Made by a program: the position numbers and the translations under genes. The notes under the pieces were generated by a model. That model saw only the letters and a program-made list of their open reading frames with translations, did not search any database and was not told the origin of the DNA. Shown here piece by piece: positions 32,747-43,475 of a stretch of 64,000 bases of DNA. This stretch comes from Brachypterus glaber (Eukaryota > Arthropoda > Insecta > Coleoptera > Kateretidae). Location: positions 1,116,001 to 1,180,000 of the forward strand of contig OY294051.1 of assembly GCA_958510825.1 (NCBI GenBank). Direction: 5' to 3'. Numbering within the stretch: the first letter of the stretch is position 1; every line of letters begins with the position of its first letter.

Positions 32747-33355
32747 AAACTTTTTTATTTGATACTAATATCTTAAATATTATTTCCGAAATGCCAATAA
32801 TAACCTTATAATCAATTTACGGACATAAAAATTTGAAATTGAAAATTTTATAAAGTACTCTTCTGTCATTTGGATTACGAAGAGTACAAGAAAAATAAAT
32901 AATCTCTACCTTCTGATTGATATGTATATGTAAGATTATTTAAAAATTATTCATAATCTGTAGACCGTATAACTTTACAGACCACAAAAAAATAGCATCT
33001 TCTTTTTATTTTAATATTTCCTTGATAATTATATATGACAAGTTTTATTTTTTTTTTAATCGTGTAAAAACTCTGATTTTTGCCCATTCTGTAATAAACA
33101 TACTTTTACATCACTTTTTATTTATGCTGTTGCCATTTGAAATTGTAAAATCTTACACTGAAAAATTATATCTAGTTGTATTAACCATATATGCATAATA
33201 TTTAAAAAAAGTTGTTATTTTAGAATTAAATACGGTTTTTATTTTTTTTTATATACATGCATAAAATGTTAATTCGGTAATATGATTTTTTTTATTGTAA
33301 ATGTATTAAACTAAAATTAAATTATTTTTTAATAATTTATAGAATATAATAGAGG
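32747..33355. other. No feature seen
   Basis: Very AT-rich. Confidence 0.35.
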
Positions 33356-33363
33356 GTTTATGT

Positions 33364-33618
33364 CAACGAACTAACAACACTTCTCTCTAGAATACGCATA
33401 CCGTTAATATAAAGTATCGCCAACATCTCGGTTTGTTTGTAAACAAATAGTAGGTATATTCAGGCCTGAACAATAACAATTACCAGTAGCTGTTATTGTT
33501 GTCTCTGTTAGAACAAAGCTGTGCGAGTAAGACAGACAAATGTATATATTGGCTACGTTTTTTTTCAGTTTTTACAAATGAAATGCCTATTCTAGAGAGA
33601 AGAGTTATTAGTTCATTG
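33364..33618 (-). mobile_element. hAT-type MITE family 2, copy 2 (255 bp)
   Basis: Reverse of 18447-18700. Exact 8-bp target duplication GTTTATGT at 33356-33363 and 33619-33626. Left end CAACGAACTAACAACACTTC; right end GAGTTATTAGTTCATTG. Open frames inside are by-products. Confidence 0.92.
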
Positions 33619-33626
33619 GTTTATGT

Positions 33627-34023
33627 AGATTTTTTTAACGACAGTAAACTATTATTATTTGAATGTTTATTTTTAAGATATGTCAGTTTTTGAGGTGAAA
33701 TTTATGTTTGGTGTAAATGACAAAACTAGTTGAAGATAAAAACGCTCCATAAACCTTCCTTAAATAAACCTTTAAATTAATGTTAGTATTCATGTGTTAA
33801 CCAACAATAAAACTAAACATATAACGATATTTATCAAATTCTTAATTGCCCTTTTATGCAGTAGCTTTCTTGTAACTGTTTTTATGGGTTTCAACTGACT
33901 GTAGTAATTAAATCCTATATGTCAACTCAATTTATGGTACCCATACTGCATGTATTTAACACCATTAATATGCTTATAGAGACGGATACATCTGTAAAAC
34001 TTCGCGTCATTACTAATAGCTCA
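33627..34023. other. No feature seen
   Basis: AT-rich spacer. Confidence 0.35.
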
Positions 34024-34095
34024 TTAGGGAACGTTCAAGTATTACGTAACGTAAATTTTGATCATTTTGACCCCCACCCCACCCCATGTAACGCT
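34024..34095 (+). repeat. rep-K end (left type)
   Basis: TTAGGGAACGTTCAAGTATT then ACGTAACG, followed by a C-rich run. Same terminus as 51361-51555, 56450-56552 and 58926-58973. Confidence 0.65.
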
Positions 34096-34253
34096 ATTTT
34101 CCTATACCATTAATATGGACTTAACACTCCAAAATGGCTCCTTGTGTTTCAAGTGTCTCGTTGTTTGTTTGGCGCTTAACGTGTGAAAACTTTTAAAAGA
34201 GCATAAGCATTTGTTTGTTAAATTTAGAAAATTTTACAAACAAAAGAAGAAGA

Positions 34254-34320
34254 AGAAGAAGAAGAAGAAGAAGAAGAAGAAGAAGAAGAAGAAGAAGAAG
34301 AAGAAGAAAAAGGAGAAGAA
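34254..34320. repeat. (GAA)n microsatellite, long
   Basis: About 18-20 GAA units, slightly degenerate at the 3' end. Confidence 0.95.
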
Positions 34321-34604
34321 CGTAGTAAAAGAGCTATTTTTAAATACAATGTATACTTGTAATTGACTGATTGTAGATAAAACAAATTAAAGGAAATTAA
34401 AGGAAATAACTGTAAGTCATTTTTGTAAAATATGTGATAAATTTAGAGTTAATTACAACTAATTAATCTGTTAATTTAATGAGTTATTTTAGTTATGCTT
34501 GATTTATTACTGTATAAAAGACATAAACGTAAAGTACATTAGTTAATAATAATTAAAATTATACGCATGATGTGTCTTGATTATAAAAATTTAAATAAAT
34601 TGTT

Positions 34605-34715
34605 TTAGAACATTAATAATGTTCTAGAAGGGGGGGGCAGGGGGCTGAAACCGTTACGAAAAAGTGTCCAAAAATTAAGTGACGCTTACGATAGGGGGTA
34701 GGGGGCTGGAACCGT
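34605..34715. repeat. Palindrome plus G-rich direct repeat
   Basis: TAGAACATTAATAATGTTCTA is a palindrome with 10-bp arms. It is followed by GGGGGCAGGGGGCTGAAACC and, about 60 bp on, GGGGGTAGGGGGCTGGAACC. The G-run pair is quadruplex-prone in principle. Confidence 0.6.
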
Positions 34716-34784
34716 GTCTCGTATCTGGAGGCTTAAAACATATTAATGTTATCACGATTTTGCTTTACTTGTACAGTAGAGGGT

Positions 34785-34850
34785 TTCTTTCTCTCTCTCT
34801 CTCTCTTTTTTTATTCAAACTTTATTATCATAGGATAGTTTTTACATCTA
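34785..34850. repeat. (CT)n and a possible LINE tail
   Basis: (CT)n at 34789-34805, then TTTATTCAAACTTTATTATC, which read in reverse resembles a LINE or mRNA 3' end with AATAAA. Confidence 0.4.
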
Positions 34851-35494
34851 AGTAATCCCTTGTGTAAAATTATTATTGGAACCCAAATTAAATGTACAAA
34901 AATCTTATGGATTTTGAATGGTAAGTAAATCAGTGAAAAATTATTGAATCTTAAATGATTTTTGACCATTAGGGCCATTTTAATTAAGAATTTGGATGTT
35001 TGAATAGTTTGAACTAAGGTCAGTAAGTGAACGAACAATTCGGTAAAAAACAGAGTTCTACAAAAAGTCAAATATCAAAATAGTAACCAAGCGTAAACAT
35101 GGTCTGGCCAATTGTCATTCGCCTAAGCGACCGTTTAAACCGTGCACCTCTGTGCTGGTCCGCTCGGGATAGAGCGGCGCTACGAAGTACTACTCTGAAG
35201 TACCTTGTCCCTTTACTGAGTTTAGTAATAACTTTTCTTTGCTTATGAGGGCAGAAAAGTGATTGTTATTCCCCACAAGTACATCCAGTGCTTATAATTA
35301 ATAGATCTTAATTACTGTCATCTAATATAAACAAAGCTTAATTACTATAATTACTAATATATGCAGTAAATGGATTTTTATAATTGGTTACCTGCTGGGT
35401 TAACTATATTGCCTGTAATTGACTTAAACACCACATTTTTTATCTCAATTTATATAATTTATTATACTAGCAAGGTTTATATTTTAAAAAATAC
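34851..35494. other. No gene seen
   Basis: GC-richer patch at about 35100-35215 (GCGACCGTTTAAACCGTGCA, CCGCTCGGGATAGAGCGGCG), unrecognised. Confidence 0.35.
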
Positions 35495-35715
35495 ATGAAA
35501 CGTTGCAAGCACCCTGTCAAAACATCGGCACTATTGTACACTAGAGCCATCTAGTTTGCAAATTTCAAACTAGGTGTTTTGTTTGATTTTAAATTCTGTA
35601 TCTTTAAAACATTATATTCCAGCAAAAACTGTATATAATATTTTTTATAGGGCTTAAAAAGAGCTTTTTTTTTAAATATAGTTTTTTGAAATCGGGTTAT
35701 AAATATGTGAGATAT
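35495..35715 (+). repeat. rep-M copy 1
   Basis: ATGAAACGTTGCAAGCACCC through AATATGTGAGATAT matches 49644-49866 with few differences. Contains the hairpin CTAGTTTG...CAAACTAG. After GAGATAT the two loci diverge sharply. Confidence 0.8.
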
Positions 35716-36798
35716 GCTAAAAAAACCTTTTACTGCTTTAAACGCCAATATCTCGAAAACAATGCGTTTTAGGAAAACGTTGTTTATAACATTTTTTGAC
35801 CAATTTTAAATTATCTTTTATATAAGTGCTAAATTAACCAAATACAATAATAATTGCCTTAATTATAAACAAAAAACGCTGAAAATAGGAGTTTTACCCT
35901 ATTTTTACCCCCTTACCCCCAATCGTTTACCCCCAAAATCTAATCAGCTCCAAAAAATAAAATTGAAAGTTTTGCCGTTAAATAATTATTTCGCAAGTAT
36001 CCATCACCATGTTTTTGTTACTCGTATTTTTTTCTATAAAATGATAATTTTACAATAAATAATCACATTTTTTTTCAATTTCCAATACATGGTCTAGCAT
36101 TCTATTCGCATGGACAGACCCATAAACGTTTCCACCATTTACCATTTGCTATGTGGGAAAATGTGCGTTTTTTTTTCTCTTCTTTCTTTTAAAGGACATA
36201 CTTGTAAAACGAGTAAGACATAATTGAGACAATTTTATTATCTTAAAACCGTTGGCGCCTCTTTCAATGGTTCTTCTGTGTCATAAAATTAAAAGTTTAT
36301 TTATTGGCGTTTTTACGTTTTTTTTTTTTATAAACTGGGTGTTTAAGAATTCAACCGAATAGTAATACTGTTTTCATTATAATATGCACTTTTTTAAAAG
36401 GATTTTAGTTTGTACATTTTCAATAGTGCTCCAGAAATTCAATTTCTTTTTGCCTAACTCAGATCTATTGAACAAATTTATCACCTTCTTGAGATAATCT
36501 GTCATTTTTTTTTGATTAAATACCTAAATTATATCAGCGGACATAGAACTTGGGCTTGTTTATAATTTAGTCTAGAGCTGGTGACTATTTTTATTTCATT
36601 ACTTGCTCCCAGCTGTATTTTATATATGTTTTAAAGTACATTCAAATTAAGCTATTTGCAAATTGCCAGGTCCTGGATCGGGTTCCTTTGGATGCTAGAA
36701 GCCTCGAAAAGGTGGTGAAATATATTTTTAACTTACGGTGTCAAACATTACATTTATTACATTTAGATTAGTTTATTTTCACAGTTACACAATTATAC
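35716..36798. other. No gene seen
   Basis: AT-rich; CCCCTTACCCCCAATCGTTT at about 35910 is a short C-rich run. Nothing coding. Confidence 0.35.
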
Positions 36799-36943
36799 TT
36801 AAGCCCAGTTTATCAAGGTACAGTTAAAACTTTATCTAAAAGATAAAGTCTCAGTTAAGAGCAAATTCTGGAATTTGGTTGGAGTTGCTATGGTTATTAT
36901 GTGTCAGCTAAATTTAGCTGTAACTTGATAAACCCAGCCTTAG
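36799..36943. mobile_element. MITE of about 145 bp
   Basis: AAGCCCAGTTTATCAAGGTA (left) and ACTTGATAAACCCAGCCTTA (right) form TIRs of about 28 bp, extending to CAGTTAAA / TTTAGCTG. Interior TTTATCTAAAAGATAAAG is a small palindrome. Confidence 0.75.
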
Positions 36944-37080
36944 ACTACGGGTTAAAAAAAAGACTTTAAAAACTTTATCTGACATATGTCAACACTAAAA
37001 ACTTGAAATAATTTTCTTTTAATCAAAATGTCATTTGGACTTTGGTAATTTCGAGGAACTTTTTGTTATGGTTGCAAATA

Positions 37081-37203
37081 TATCCAATCCCAATCTGGAA
37101 ATTTAAATTTCGCGCAATAAAATAAGACACGAAATGGAGGTCATCCATGTCAGCCACTCGTTTAGATTAAAGCCTTATCTTTGTTTCTTTTATATCAATG
37201 GTT
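37081..37203 (-). repeat. rep-H copy 2
   Basis: Reverse of 6781-6903 with substitutions and a small deletion. Confidence 0.6.
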
Positions 37204-37798
37204 CAACCGCACTTTACCAAAGTTGCATAATCTATGACTATCTCTATAAATTCCATATACACTAAACATAATTCGTTCAATGTATAAATCCAAGAATGCG
37301 GCCTATGTTTGATTAATGGTAACAAGGAGGCTTAGGAAAGGGGCGTGTGATCATACAGTTTGCGATTTTTGCTTCGCCGTCGTTTTATGGGTGTTGTTAG
37401 ATCGGACCGCCAAAGAAGAAAGATAAACGATGACAACAAATCGCGTGTATGATAGGAGAGAGCCGGCAAGCCAGTGACGGCACCTACTTTGGTACTCTTA
37501 TAAGCTTCCTATGGGAGATAAGAAGAGATTAGAACTTTCATATTAGTAGCAGAGTATTTAGCAAAGGCTAAAGGTTAGTTTATACAAACATTAAAGAGAC
37601 TAACGAGAAATATAAGTAATTTTAGGTCTATAATGCGCATGCTTGGTAATAATTTACAAAATAACTAGAAATATAATTAAAGTTATGACTACTCTGCGCA
37701 TGAGTAAGGGCTGATTCTGGAATAATTATCACTAACTAAACTAAGAGGTTCTGTCCTATAAAACGGTAAAAGATTCAGTTTAAATCATATGAATTTTA
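37204..37798. other. No gene; possible weak inverted repeat
   Basis: GATCATACAGTTTGCGATTT (about 37351) and AAATCGCGTGTATGAT (about 37438) could be decayed ends of a MITE of about 100 bp. The rest is unremarkable. Confidence 0.3.
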
Positions 37799-38213
37799 CA
37801 ATGGAGATTTCTTCCGTTAGATTAGACAGGGACAAAAGTTCTACCCAAAAAGGATAGAAGACATACATACACTCCCACTTACACCCAACCAAACAAATTC
37901 TGTATTTGTTCTTTGTTGAACAAATACTATATATACTTGGCCGGGCGAAAACTGTAACTATATTATTTTTATTAAAGAAATTACTGGCGCCATCTAAATT
38001 TCAGTAGAATTATTTATTCTACAGATTCACATTTGCTATGTTCATTCGTGCCGCTCAGTGCTACACTTTCCGGCCAACCAAAAAAATACTGTATTTGTTG
38101 TATGAAAAACAAATACATTATTTGTTTGGTTGGCTGGAAAGTGTAGCACAAATGAGATAGAGATAGGGTAGACGTCTTTTGTTTCATAATTCTAGTTGTA
38201 GAGATTTCCATTT
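37799..38213. mobile_element. rep-E twin-hairpin element, copy 2
   Basis: Same orientation as 28978-29379. The strong hairpin is at about 38060-38148 and keeps long arms despite substitutions. Ends CAATGGAGATTT and GAGATTTCCATT. Confidence 0.85.
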
Positions 38214-38450
38214 AATATTAATATTACTCTCTCATTTTACCCTCTTTTTTTACAGTGTTGGCTTTCTATAGGATATATCGATATAAGATTAGAACTTTTT
38301 TTTTAGTATCAGCGTTTTTAGCAAGCTTGCAAATAATGTCAAAGTGGTAAACACGGTTTTTGCAAGGGATGACCTTAAGTCTTGTAGTTTGCATAAAGTC
38401 AACAGGTTTTTTTATGAAGACCGCCTCATATTGGTAGACAGTAACTGATG

Positions 38451-38586
38451 ATTCTGGACCAGAGTATTAAAAGGGCCAATCTCCATTTGTCAATAGCGAT
38501 GTTTTCATGTCAAATCTGATGTAATATTTTGAAAATGCTGCTATTGACAAATGGAGATTGGCCCTTTTAATACTCTGGTCCAGAAT
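38451..38586. repeat. 136-bp palindrome, hairpin core with outer arms type 1
   Basis: Outer arms ATTCTGGACCAGAGTATTAA... are a perfect 32-bp inverted repeat. The core (CCATTTGTCAATAGC...GCTATTGACAAATGG, 38483-38554) adds a further stem of about 24 bp around a loop containing TCTGATGTAATATTTTG. The same core is at 47956-48018 with different outer arms. Confidence 0.88.
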
Positions 38587-38619
38587 TAGTTCTACTAAGG
38601 ATTTGTAAATTTGTCATTT

Positions 38620-38880
38620 TTATCTAGAACTGTTAAACATCACTTCAAATAGAATTGGTCCCAGGACAGTACTTTGTGGCACCCCATAATAATTTCTGAT
38701 TTGAAGCTGTAATGCTAAGCTATTCTTACTTTCTGATAACGTTTCGGTAAATATATTGAATGATATGTTAAAAATACCTCTGATCTCAAGCCTATTAAAA
38801 ATACGAGGAACTTTGTCAAAGGCCTTTGCCAATTCTAAGAAAATAGCTATACATTTCAAGTATAAAATGTTCTTTTCTTA
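38620..38880 (-). pseudogene. LINE reverse transcriptase fragment
   Basis: Minus-strand residues IFLELAKAFDKVPR (the palm-domain motif with the first catalytic aspartate region; xDxxKAFDxV is usual, here xELAKAFDKV) and, about 40 residues on, YYGVPQSTVLGPILF (GVPQGSVLGPLLF with Q-S-T). The spacing fits RT. The downstream catalytic loop is absent and the frame ends soon after. A decayed scrap. Confidence 0.75.
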
Positions 38881-38989
38881 ATATTTTTGTATCGTTGGGT
38901 CCAAACATTAGGTCTATGGGTTATTTTATTTGTTAAAAAAGAAATTAAGAAAACTGTTAAACTATTTTTGAATATATTTCTTTTTTTTA

Positions 38990-39304
38990 TTGAGAGGCCC
39001 GCCCGCCTATGACGGATCCAATAGACGCGGTGCATCAAATCTGTCTGCACGAAAATTTATTTGTCTTGGGTCGCTAACACGCGCTGTTTATATTTTATTT
39101 GTGCGTACATTTTCCCGTACATACTCTTGCTTGTTCGGTTTTGTTGTTATTATGCTGTCCGACATTTCGATAATGCGCTGTATAAATTCCGGAAATCTCG
39201 AAACGTCTGCTTTATGGCGATTTAGGAGAAACTCCAACGAATACAAGTTAAAACAGACCATGAAGATAGTGATTGGTTGGCCAATCGTAAAATATTTTGT
39301 TTAA
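38990..39304 (+). other. Unrecognised GC-richer segment with an open frame
   Basis: About 310 bp of more balanced composition (GCCCGCCCGCCTATGACGGA at the start) with a 104-residue open frame (ARKFICLGSLTRAVYILFVR). No known similarity. Probably the interior of an unidentified transposon. Confidence 0.2.
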
Positions 39305-39522
39305 TACATGTAAAATTTGAGTTCTGCATGTTGAAAAGTTAACAGAGACCAAAAAATAAATAATCCAAGAATAGTATATTCTGTAACAAGTGTAGAATGA
39401 TGCATGTTCCGAACGAATGGATGTCAAAATTCGTAATTAAAATAATTCATTCAAGTATGTTCCGGGATGTAAAAAGGGCTAAAATTTAGTCTAAGTATTT
39501 TTTATGTAGGGAAGACTATTAT

Positions 39523-39600
39523 TTATTTTTATTTATTTATTTATTTCCAACAGGCCGAATCGCCCAATTACAGGAAAATTTACAAAATTATATGATATAT
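39523..39600 (-). mobile_element. LINE 3' tail fragment
   Basis: Minus strand: GGGCGATTCGGCCTGTTGGA followed by (AAAT)n. This is the typical end of a LINE 3' untranslated region; no coding part remains. Confidence 0.5.
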
Positions 39601-39632
39601 AAGTACTAATTATAATTATACCTTGATCATAG

Positions 39633-39842
39633 TGTACCTTGGATCACCCTTCAGTTTCTTGACAGATGTGGCTATCTACGTTAGAAAACTGTACTTTTGA
39701 CAATGTTTACTCGGTAGAGGGCAAGCAAGCGGGAGAGTGGTTGTCCATGTGCCAGGAGAGACTCTTTCCGTTGTTATATTTTAAAAAATGGCTTTTAGAA
39801 CAATATAAAAGTAAATTGTGATCCAAGGTGCCTATTTATAAG
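39633..39842. mobile_element. MITE of about 210 bp, short TIRs
   Basis: TACCTTGGATCAC at left and GTGATCCAAGGTG at right. Interior has GAGGGCAAGCAAGCGGGAGA; no open frame of interest. Confidence 0.5.
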
Positions 39843-40257
39843 CATGTAAAGTCTTATCGGAGGCTATTTAGCCCAAAATACTATACCCTCCTTTATAAAA
39901 GAATTTCACTAAACATGTGAATACATGTCGGATTTGCACTTATGTATAACGCAATACTTATACATAATGTAGCATATATATCATTAAATGTATAATTTTC
40001 ATTGCTTGGCACTGATTTATCACGGTAAGTCTTGAATAGTCGCTTTAACAAGTTTTTATTACAAATGTACGGTATAAATACCTCATACTAGTTCACTTTT
40101 GACATCCGTGCTTTACTGCCTACATTATATTATACAACTAGATATATAATGACAATGTATGATACTGATACACAGAGAGAACACGTCAACAGATTTTTTA
40201 ATTTTTTTTTGAGGATTTTTTTTTTGAAAATACACCTTTTAGCACCTTGCCCTCAAC
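39843..40257. other. No feature seen
   Basis: AT-rich spacer. Confidence 0.35.
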
Positions 40258-40390
40258 AATTTTTACCAAAAACAATGCCTATCGATAACTCACGATAGAT
40301 AAAGAACCTATGGTAGGAATTTGAAGTATTTTATTCCAAGTTATTGTGGTCATAAATCACCCGGAAAGAGAGACAAACAGACATACCGTT
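40258..40390 (+). repeat. rep-Q copy
   Basis: TTTTTACCAAAAACAATGCC, GAAGTATTTTATTCCAAGTT, ATTGTGGTCA, then GAGAGACAAACAGACATAC. Same word order as at 16117. Confidence 0.55.
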
Positions 40391-41097
40391 CGAGCAACAC
40401 ACCAAAAATCATCTTTTGGCATTTAAATGTCGAGAAATATAAAAAAATAACAAAAAATCAACATTAGCTGAAATTTAGCGCGTTGGGAGCAACAAAAATA
40501 TCTTAAATTTTCCGGAAATTTATAATAGAATTAACACTGGAATAATCCTTATTAATATCAGACTACATAGATAAAATTGCCTCTAGCTCAAACAGTTTAG
40601 CAGTTAATAATATACTTTAAGCGCACTTATTATAGAGTAAAATATATATTATTAATCATATTAATCATCGATTACTTTTATTTTCCTATAAAAAAGTTTT
40701 CTTGCTCATTCGAGATATTTTTTTTACGTATTTGTTGCATTACTTAAATACATACTTATGGGTTTCCCTGTATAAAGCTTCATTAATATAGACTAATGAA
40801 TTAGTCTATACCTTCCTACTGTTCTAAAGTTATTAATCGACAGCCTATTATTTAAGGACACAAATTAAATTAAAGTAATTATAATATGAATTAATTTAAA
40901 TAAATATTTTAAGTTATTTATGGCCTAGCTACGCTCTTATAAGTGTAGAAATGCGTAGGCCAACGCATGCATAATGTATCGTATATTTATAGTATGTTGG
41001 TCTTCATATTTGGAATATCTGTATACCTACCATTTATTGAAAATCATGATAAATAGACGACTCAAAACTAGAGTTCTACTGCACAGAAAAAATCGAG
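40391..41097. other. No gene; small hairpins
   Basis: TAGACTAATGAATTAGTCTA at 40789-40808 is a perfect palindrome. TGGCCTAGCTACGC / GCGTAGGCCA pair near 40920-40963. Otherwise AT-rich. Confidence 0.4.
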
Positions 41098-41204
41098 GGG
41101 CTGACCGCTAGGAACTCTTTTGTACAAGCCAAAGGAACTCAGGAGGAACTCCGAGGAACTCTTTGCAAAAAGGAACTCTTTTGTACAAATTTCAGACGCG
41201 GTCA
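41098..41204. repeat. Short direct repeats flanked by inverted ends
   Basis: AGGAACTCTTTTGTACAA occurs at 41110 and 41169, with GGAACTC three more times between. GCTGACCGC before and GCGGTCAG after are inverted. Confidence 0.55.
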
Positions 41205-41299
41205 GAAACAGTTATTATTTATTACCCATGCGGATTAACGTTTTTATTTTCAAACTAGATTATCAAAACATCCTACCTTTGGGCGCCAACTTCTTTGTG

Positions 41300-41575
41300 C
41301 GGTGGCGTCAAGTCAAGTTTGGTAGAAACCGTCAGGGGCAGTGGCGCCAAGTTTGGTAGAAACCGTCAGGGACAAAGCTTTTTTTCCTGAAGGTAATTTT
41401 GGGGCGCCAAATTTTTTTCCTGAAGGGCGCCAAGTTTGGTAGAAACCGGCAGGGACAAAGCATTTATTCTTGAAGGTAATTTTGGGGCGCCAATTTTTGT
41501 TTCTTCGAAGGGGCGCCAAGTTTGGTAGTAACCGTCAGGGACGGACAAAGCTTTTTTTCATGAAGGTATTTTTTT
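41300..41575 (+). repeat. Minisatellite, about 84-bp unit
   Basis: The unit begins GGCGCCAAGTTTGGTAGAAA and starts at 41343, 41426 and 41512, with a partial copy before the first. Each unit carries GGCGCC twice and a CCTGAAGG-type word. Two overlapping minus-strand frames (41313-41548) encode repeats of it and are not genes. Confidence 0.85.
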
Positions 41576-41618
41576 TTGGTAAATGTGACAGTGTGTTACA
41601 CAGGGGGGGAGGGGGTCA

Positions 41619-41663
41619 ATTTTTTTGAAAAATTGCGTTACGTAATATATGGACAGCCCCTTA
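41619..41663. repeat. rep-K-like terminal fragment
   Basis: GCGTTACGTAATATATGGAC then AGCCCCTTA; complement of the 15723 fragment. Confidence 0.5.
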
Positions 41664-41949
41664 TAATTGCTTTTCATTTGAAACTGTTCAAGGAAACAGG
41701 ACTATTTAAAAATTATATATTTGTATGGACAAAAGAAGAGGTACTGGAATGTCGGTGACAGTTTTTATCCAAAAATATCAAAAAAATATTGACTATAGTT
41801 CTAATATACCAACATAAGATTCAAACGGTATTTTTATTAGACTGAAATAAGAAAGATGTCAACGAAATTCTAGCGTGGTACTTAAATATATCACAAGATT
41901 GATTCTTTCAATCCAATGTCATCAGAATAAATAAAAAAATTAAAATAAT

Positions 41950-42070
41950 ACTATATTGTCAGGTGCAGGATAACTCCAAAATGATTTGAGCTACAGGCTT
42001 CAAATTTAGGCCATTGATTTTCAGCTGGGACCAGGGGTGGATCCAGGAAGTGGTCCTGGCGGGGGGGTTA
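41950..42070 (+). repeat. Degenerate rep-Q-like fragment
   Basis: GGATAACTCCAAAATGATTT and CTTCAAATTTAGGCCATTG, the latter shared with about 617-636. Ends in a G-run. Confidence 0.4.
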
Positions 42071-42285
42071 AAATCTAAAAACTAAAATTTTGTATTCTTA
42101 AATTAAGAAATAACGTACAAATTCGATGCGCTATTTTAATTTTAAAGCAGTCTTTTTAGTTTAAAAGAATTAACTTTAAAATTTCACCAAAAATACAAGA
42201 AACTCTAGCGCCGCAGGAGAAAATTTTTAACGAATTTCACTCTTAAGTTCTACAAAACGTACATTATTTTATCCTCACGAGGCCG

Positions 42286-42740
42286 AATGCAGTGGGTTAA
42301 TTTTAGAGGGGGCAATATTAGTTTACTCACGAGTGACATACAAAGTTTCATCCAATAAATAGCTTAGAAGTTCATTTTTTTATTAAAACTTTTAATGGCA
42401 TTTGCAGGAAAATAGTTTGACAAGTGACAATTGAGTGGGTAAAATAAATAATTTTTCAATCTGTAAAGTAGAACCACCTGCGGGTTATTATTGAAAAGCC
42501 AGTATCTTATTACACTAGGCAACACGCTTTCTTGCCGGTTTTTTAATATACCCTAAAACTTTCAAAATACTACTTTTTTTTAAAAGATTTTGAAAAAGCA
42601 CGTCATTACTTCCTGGACTTAAATCTCAAAAATGCGAGGTGCTGGATTTTTTCTAATGTACGTAAGAAAAATTTACTTTTCGATCGGGGCAAAAAAAGTT
42701 GCGATTTGTTGCTTAGTGTTATCTGTATGTATTGGATATG
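42286..42740 (+). repeat. rep-A copy 5, diverged and interrupted
   Basis: GGTTAATTTTAGAGGGGGCA through GTGGGTAAAATAAATAAT follows rep-A. After GGGTTATTATTGA the match is lost for about 220 bp and resumes with TTATCTGTATGTATTGGATA, the rep-A 3' end. Either an insertion or an older, longer form. Confidence 0.6.
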
Positions 42741-43135
42741 GAGCCACTTCTGATGGCCTATGCAAATAATCCGACAAGTTTACATTTTATCGATGATACA
42801 TTCCGATAAATAAAACCGATTTTAGAGGTTATGAGTATTTTATTTTCATGTGAGCTGATTAAGTCTTAAAACTTGTCTTGATTTTATTACGGATCAAGTA
42901 TGTTCAAATCGATATGCTTGAAGCAAAACTACAGAAACTTTCTCGTCATTAAGCTATCAGCACCAAGACTGCTTTGAAATTTGAAATTTTCACACCCTAG
43001 ATTCCTTAATATTTGAGAGCAGTATTCATTTGAAGACTTGCCTACCTTTTTTTTAACTCCCATGAGCCTAGCTTGAATTATCCGAAAACTTTATGAGTTA
43101 TGATAAACTTTCTAGTAATAAACTATAAAAGTAAA
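42741..43135. other. No feature seen
   Basis: AT-rich. Confidence 0.3.
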
Positions 43136-43432
43136 GTAAAGAGAAAAATTTCTACAAGACTTCAAGAGCATGAGCGCAATATAAGAAAGAAACAAATTTC
43201 CTTATCGGCAGTAGCCGAACATGTACATGAAACAGGTCATAAAATCAATTTGTCTGAAACAAAACAAATATTAACAGAAAACAGAAAAATGCCAAGGAAG
43301 ATACGGGAATCGATAGAAATCATCAAGCATCCTAACAATATCAATCGGGACACTGGTTACCACTTACCTGCAATATGGAAATCTTTGATAGGAAAAACCT
43401 CGTCACGGGTGAATAACCACAACTCGTCATAA
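43136..43432 (+). pseudogene. Penelope-like element, GIY-YIG endonuclease C-terminus
   Basis: The frame carries KRKISTRLQEHERNIRKK, SAVAEHVHETGHKINLSETK, RKIRESIEIIKHPNNINRDT and GYHLPAIWKSLIG, the standard block order at the C-terminus of Penelope-like retroelement proteins, where a GIY-YIG nuclease domain follows the RT. The GIY and YIG motifs and all of the RT are missing because the copy is 5'-truncated. The ATG at 43100 lies in non-homologous sequence, so it is not a true start. The frame is intact to its natural stop at 43432, so the fragment is fairly young. Confidence 0.88.
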
Positions 43433-43475
43433 ATAGTGACACAAGTTGATTCGAAACTTAGTTTCAGATTAATCC

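Noticed and set aside
38620..38859. Intact reverse transcriptase gene
   Set aside because: Only two motifs remain, with a changed PQST for PQGS, and no catalytic loop follows.
41313..41548. Two overlapping repeat-peptide frames
   Set aside because: They translate an 84-bp minisatellite in two phases; no codon signal beyond the repeat.
41282..41575. CRISPR-like direct repeats
   Set aside because: Unit about 84 bp, adjacent rather than spaced, in animal nuclear DNA; a minisatellite.
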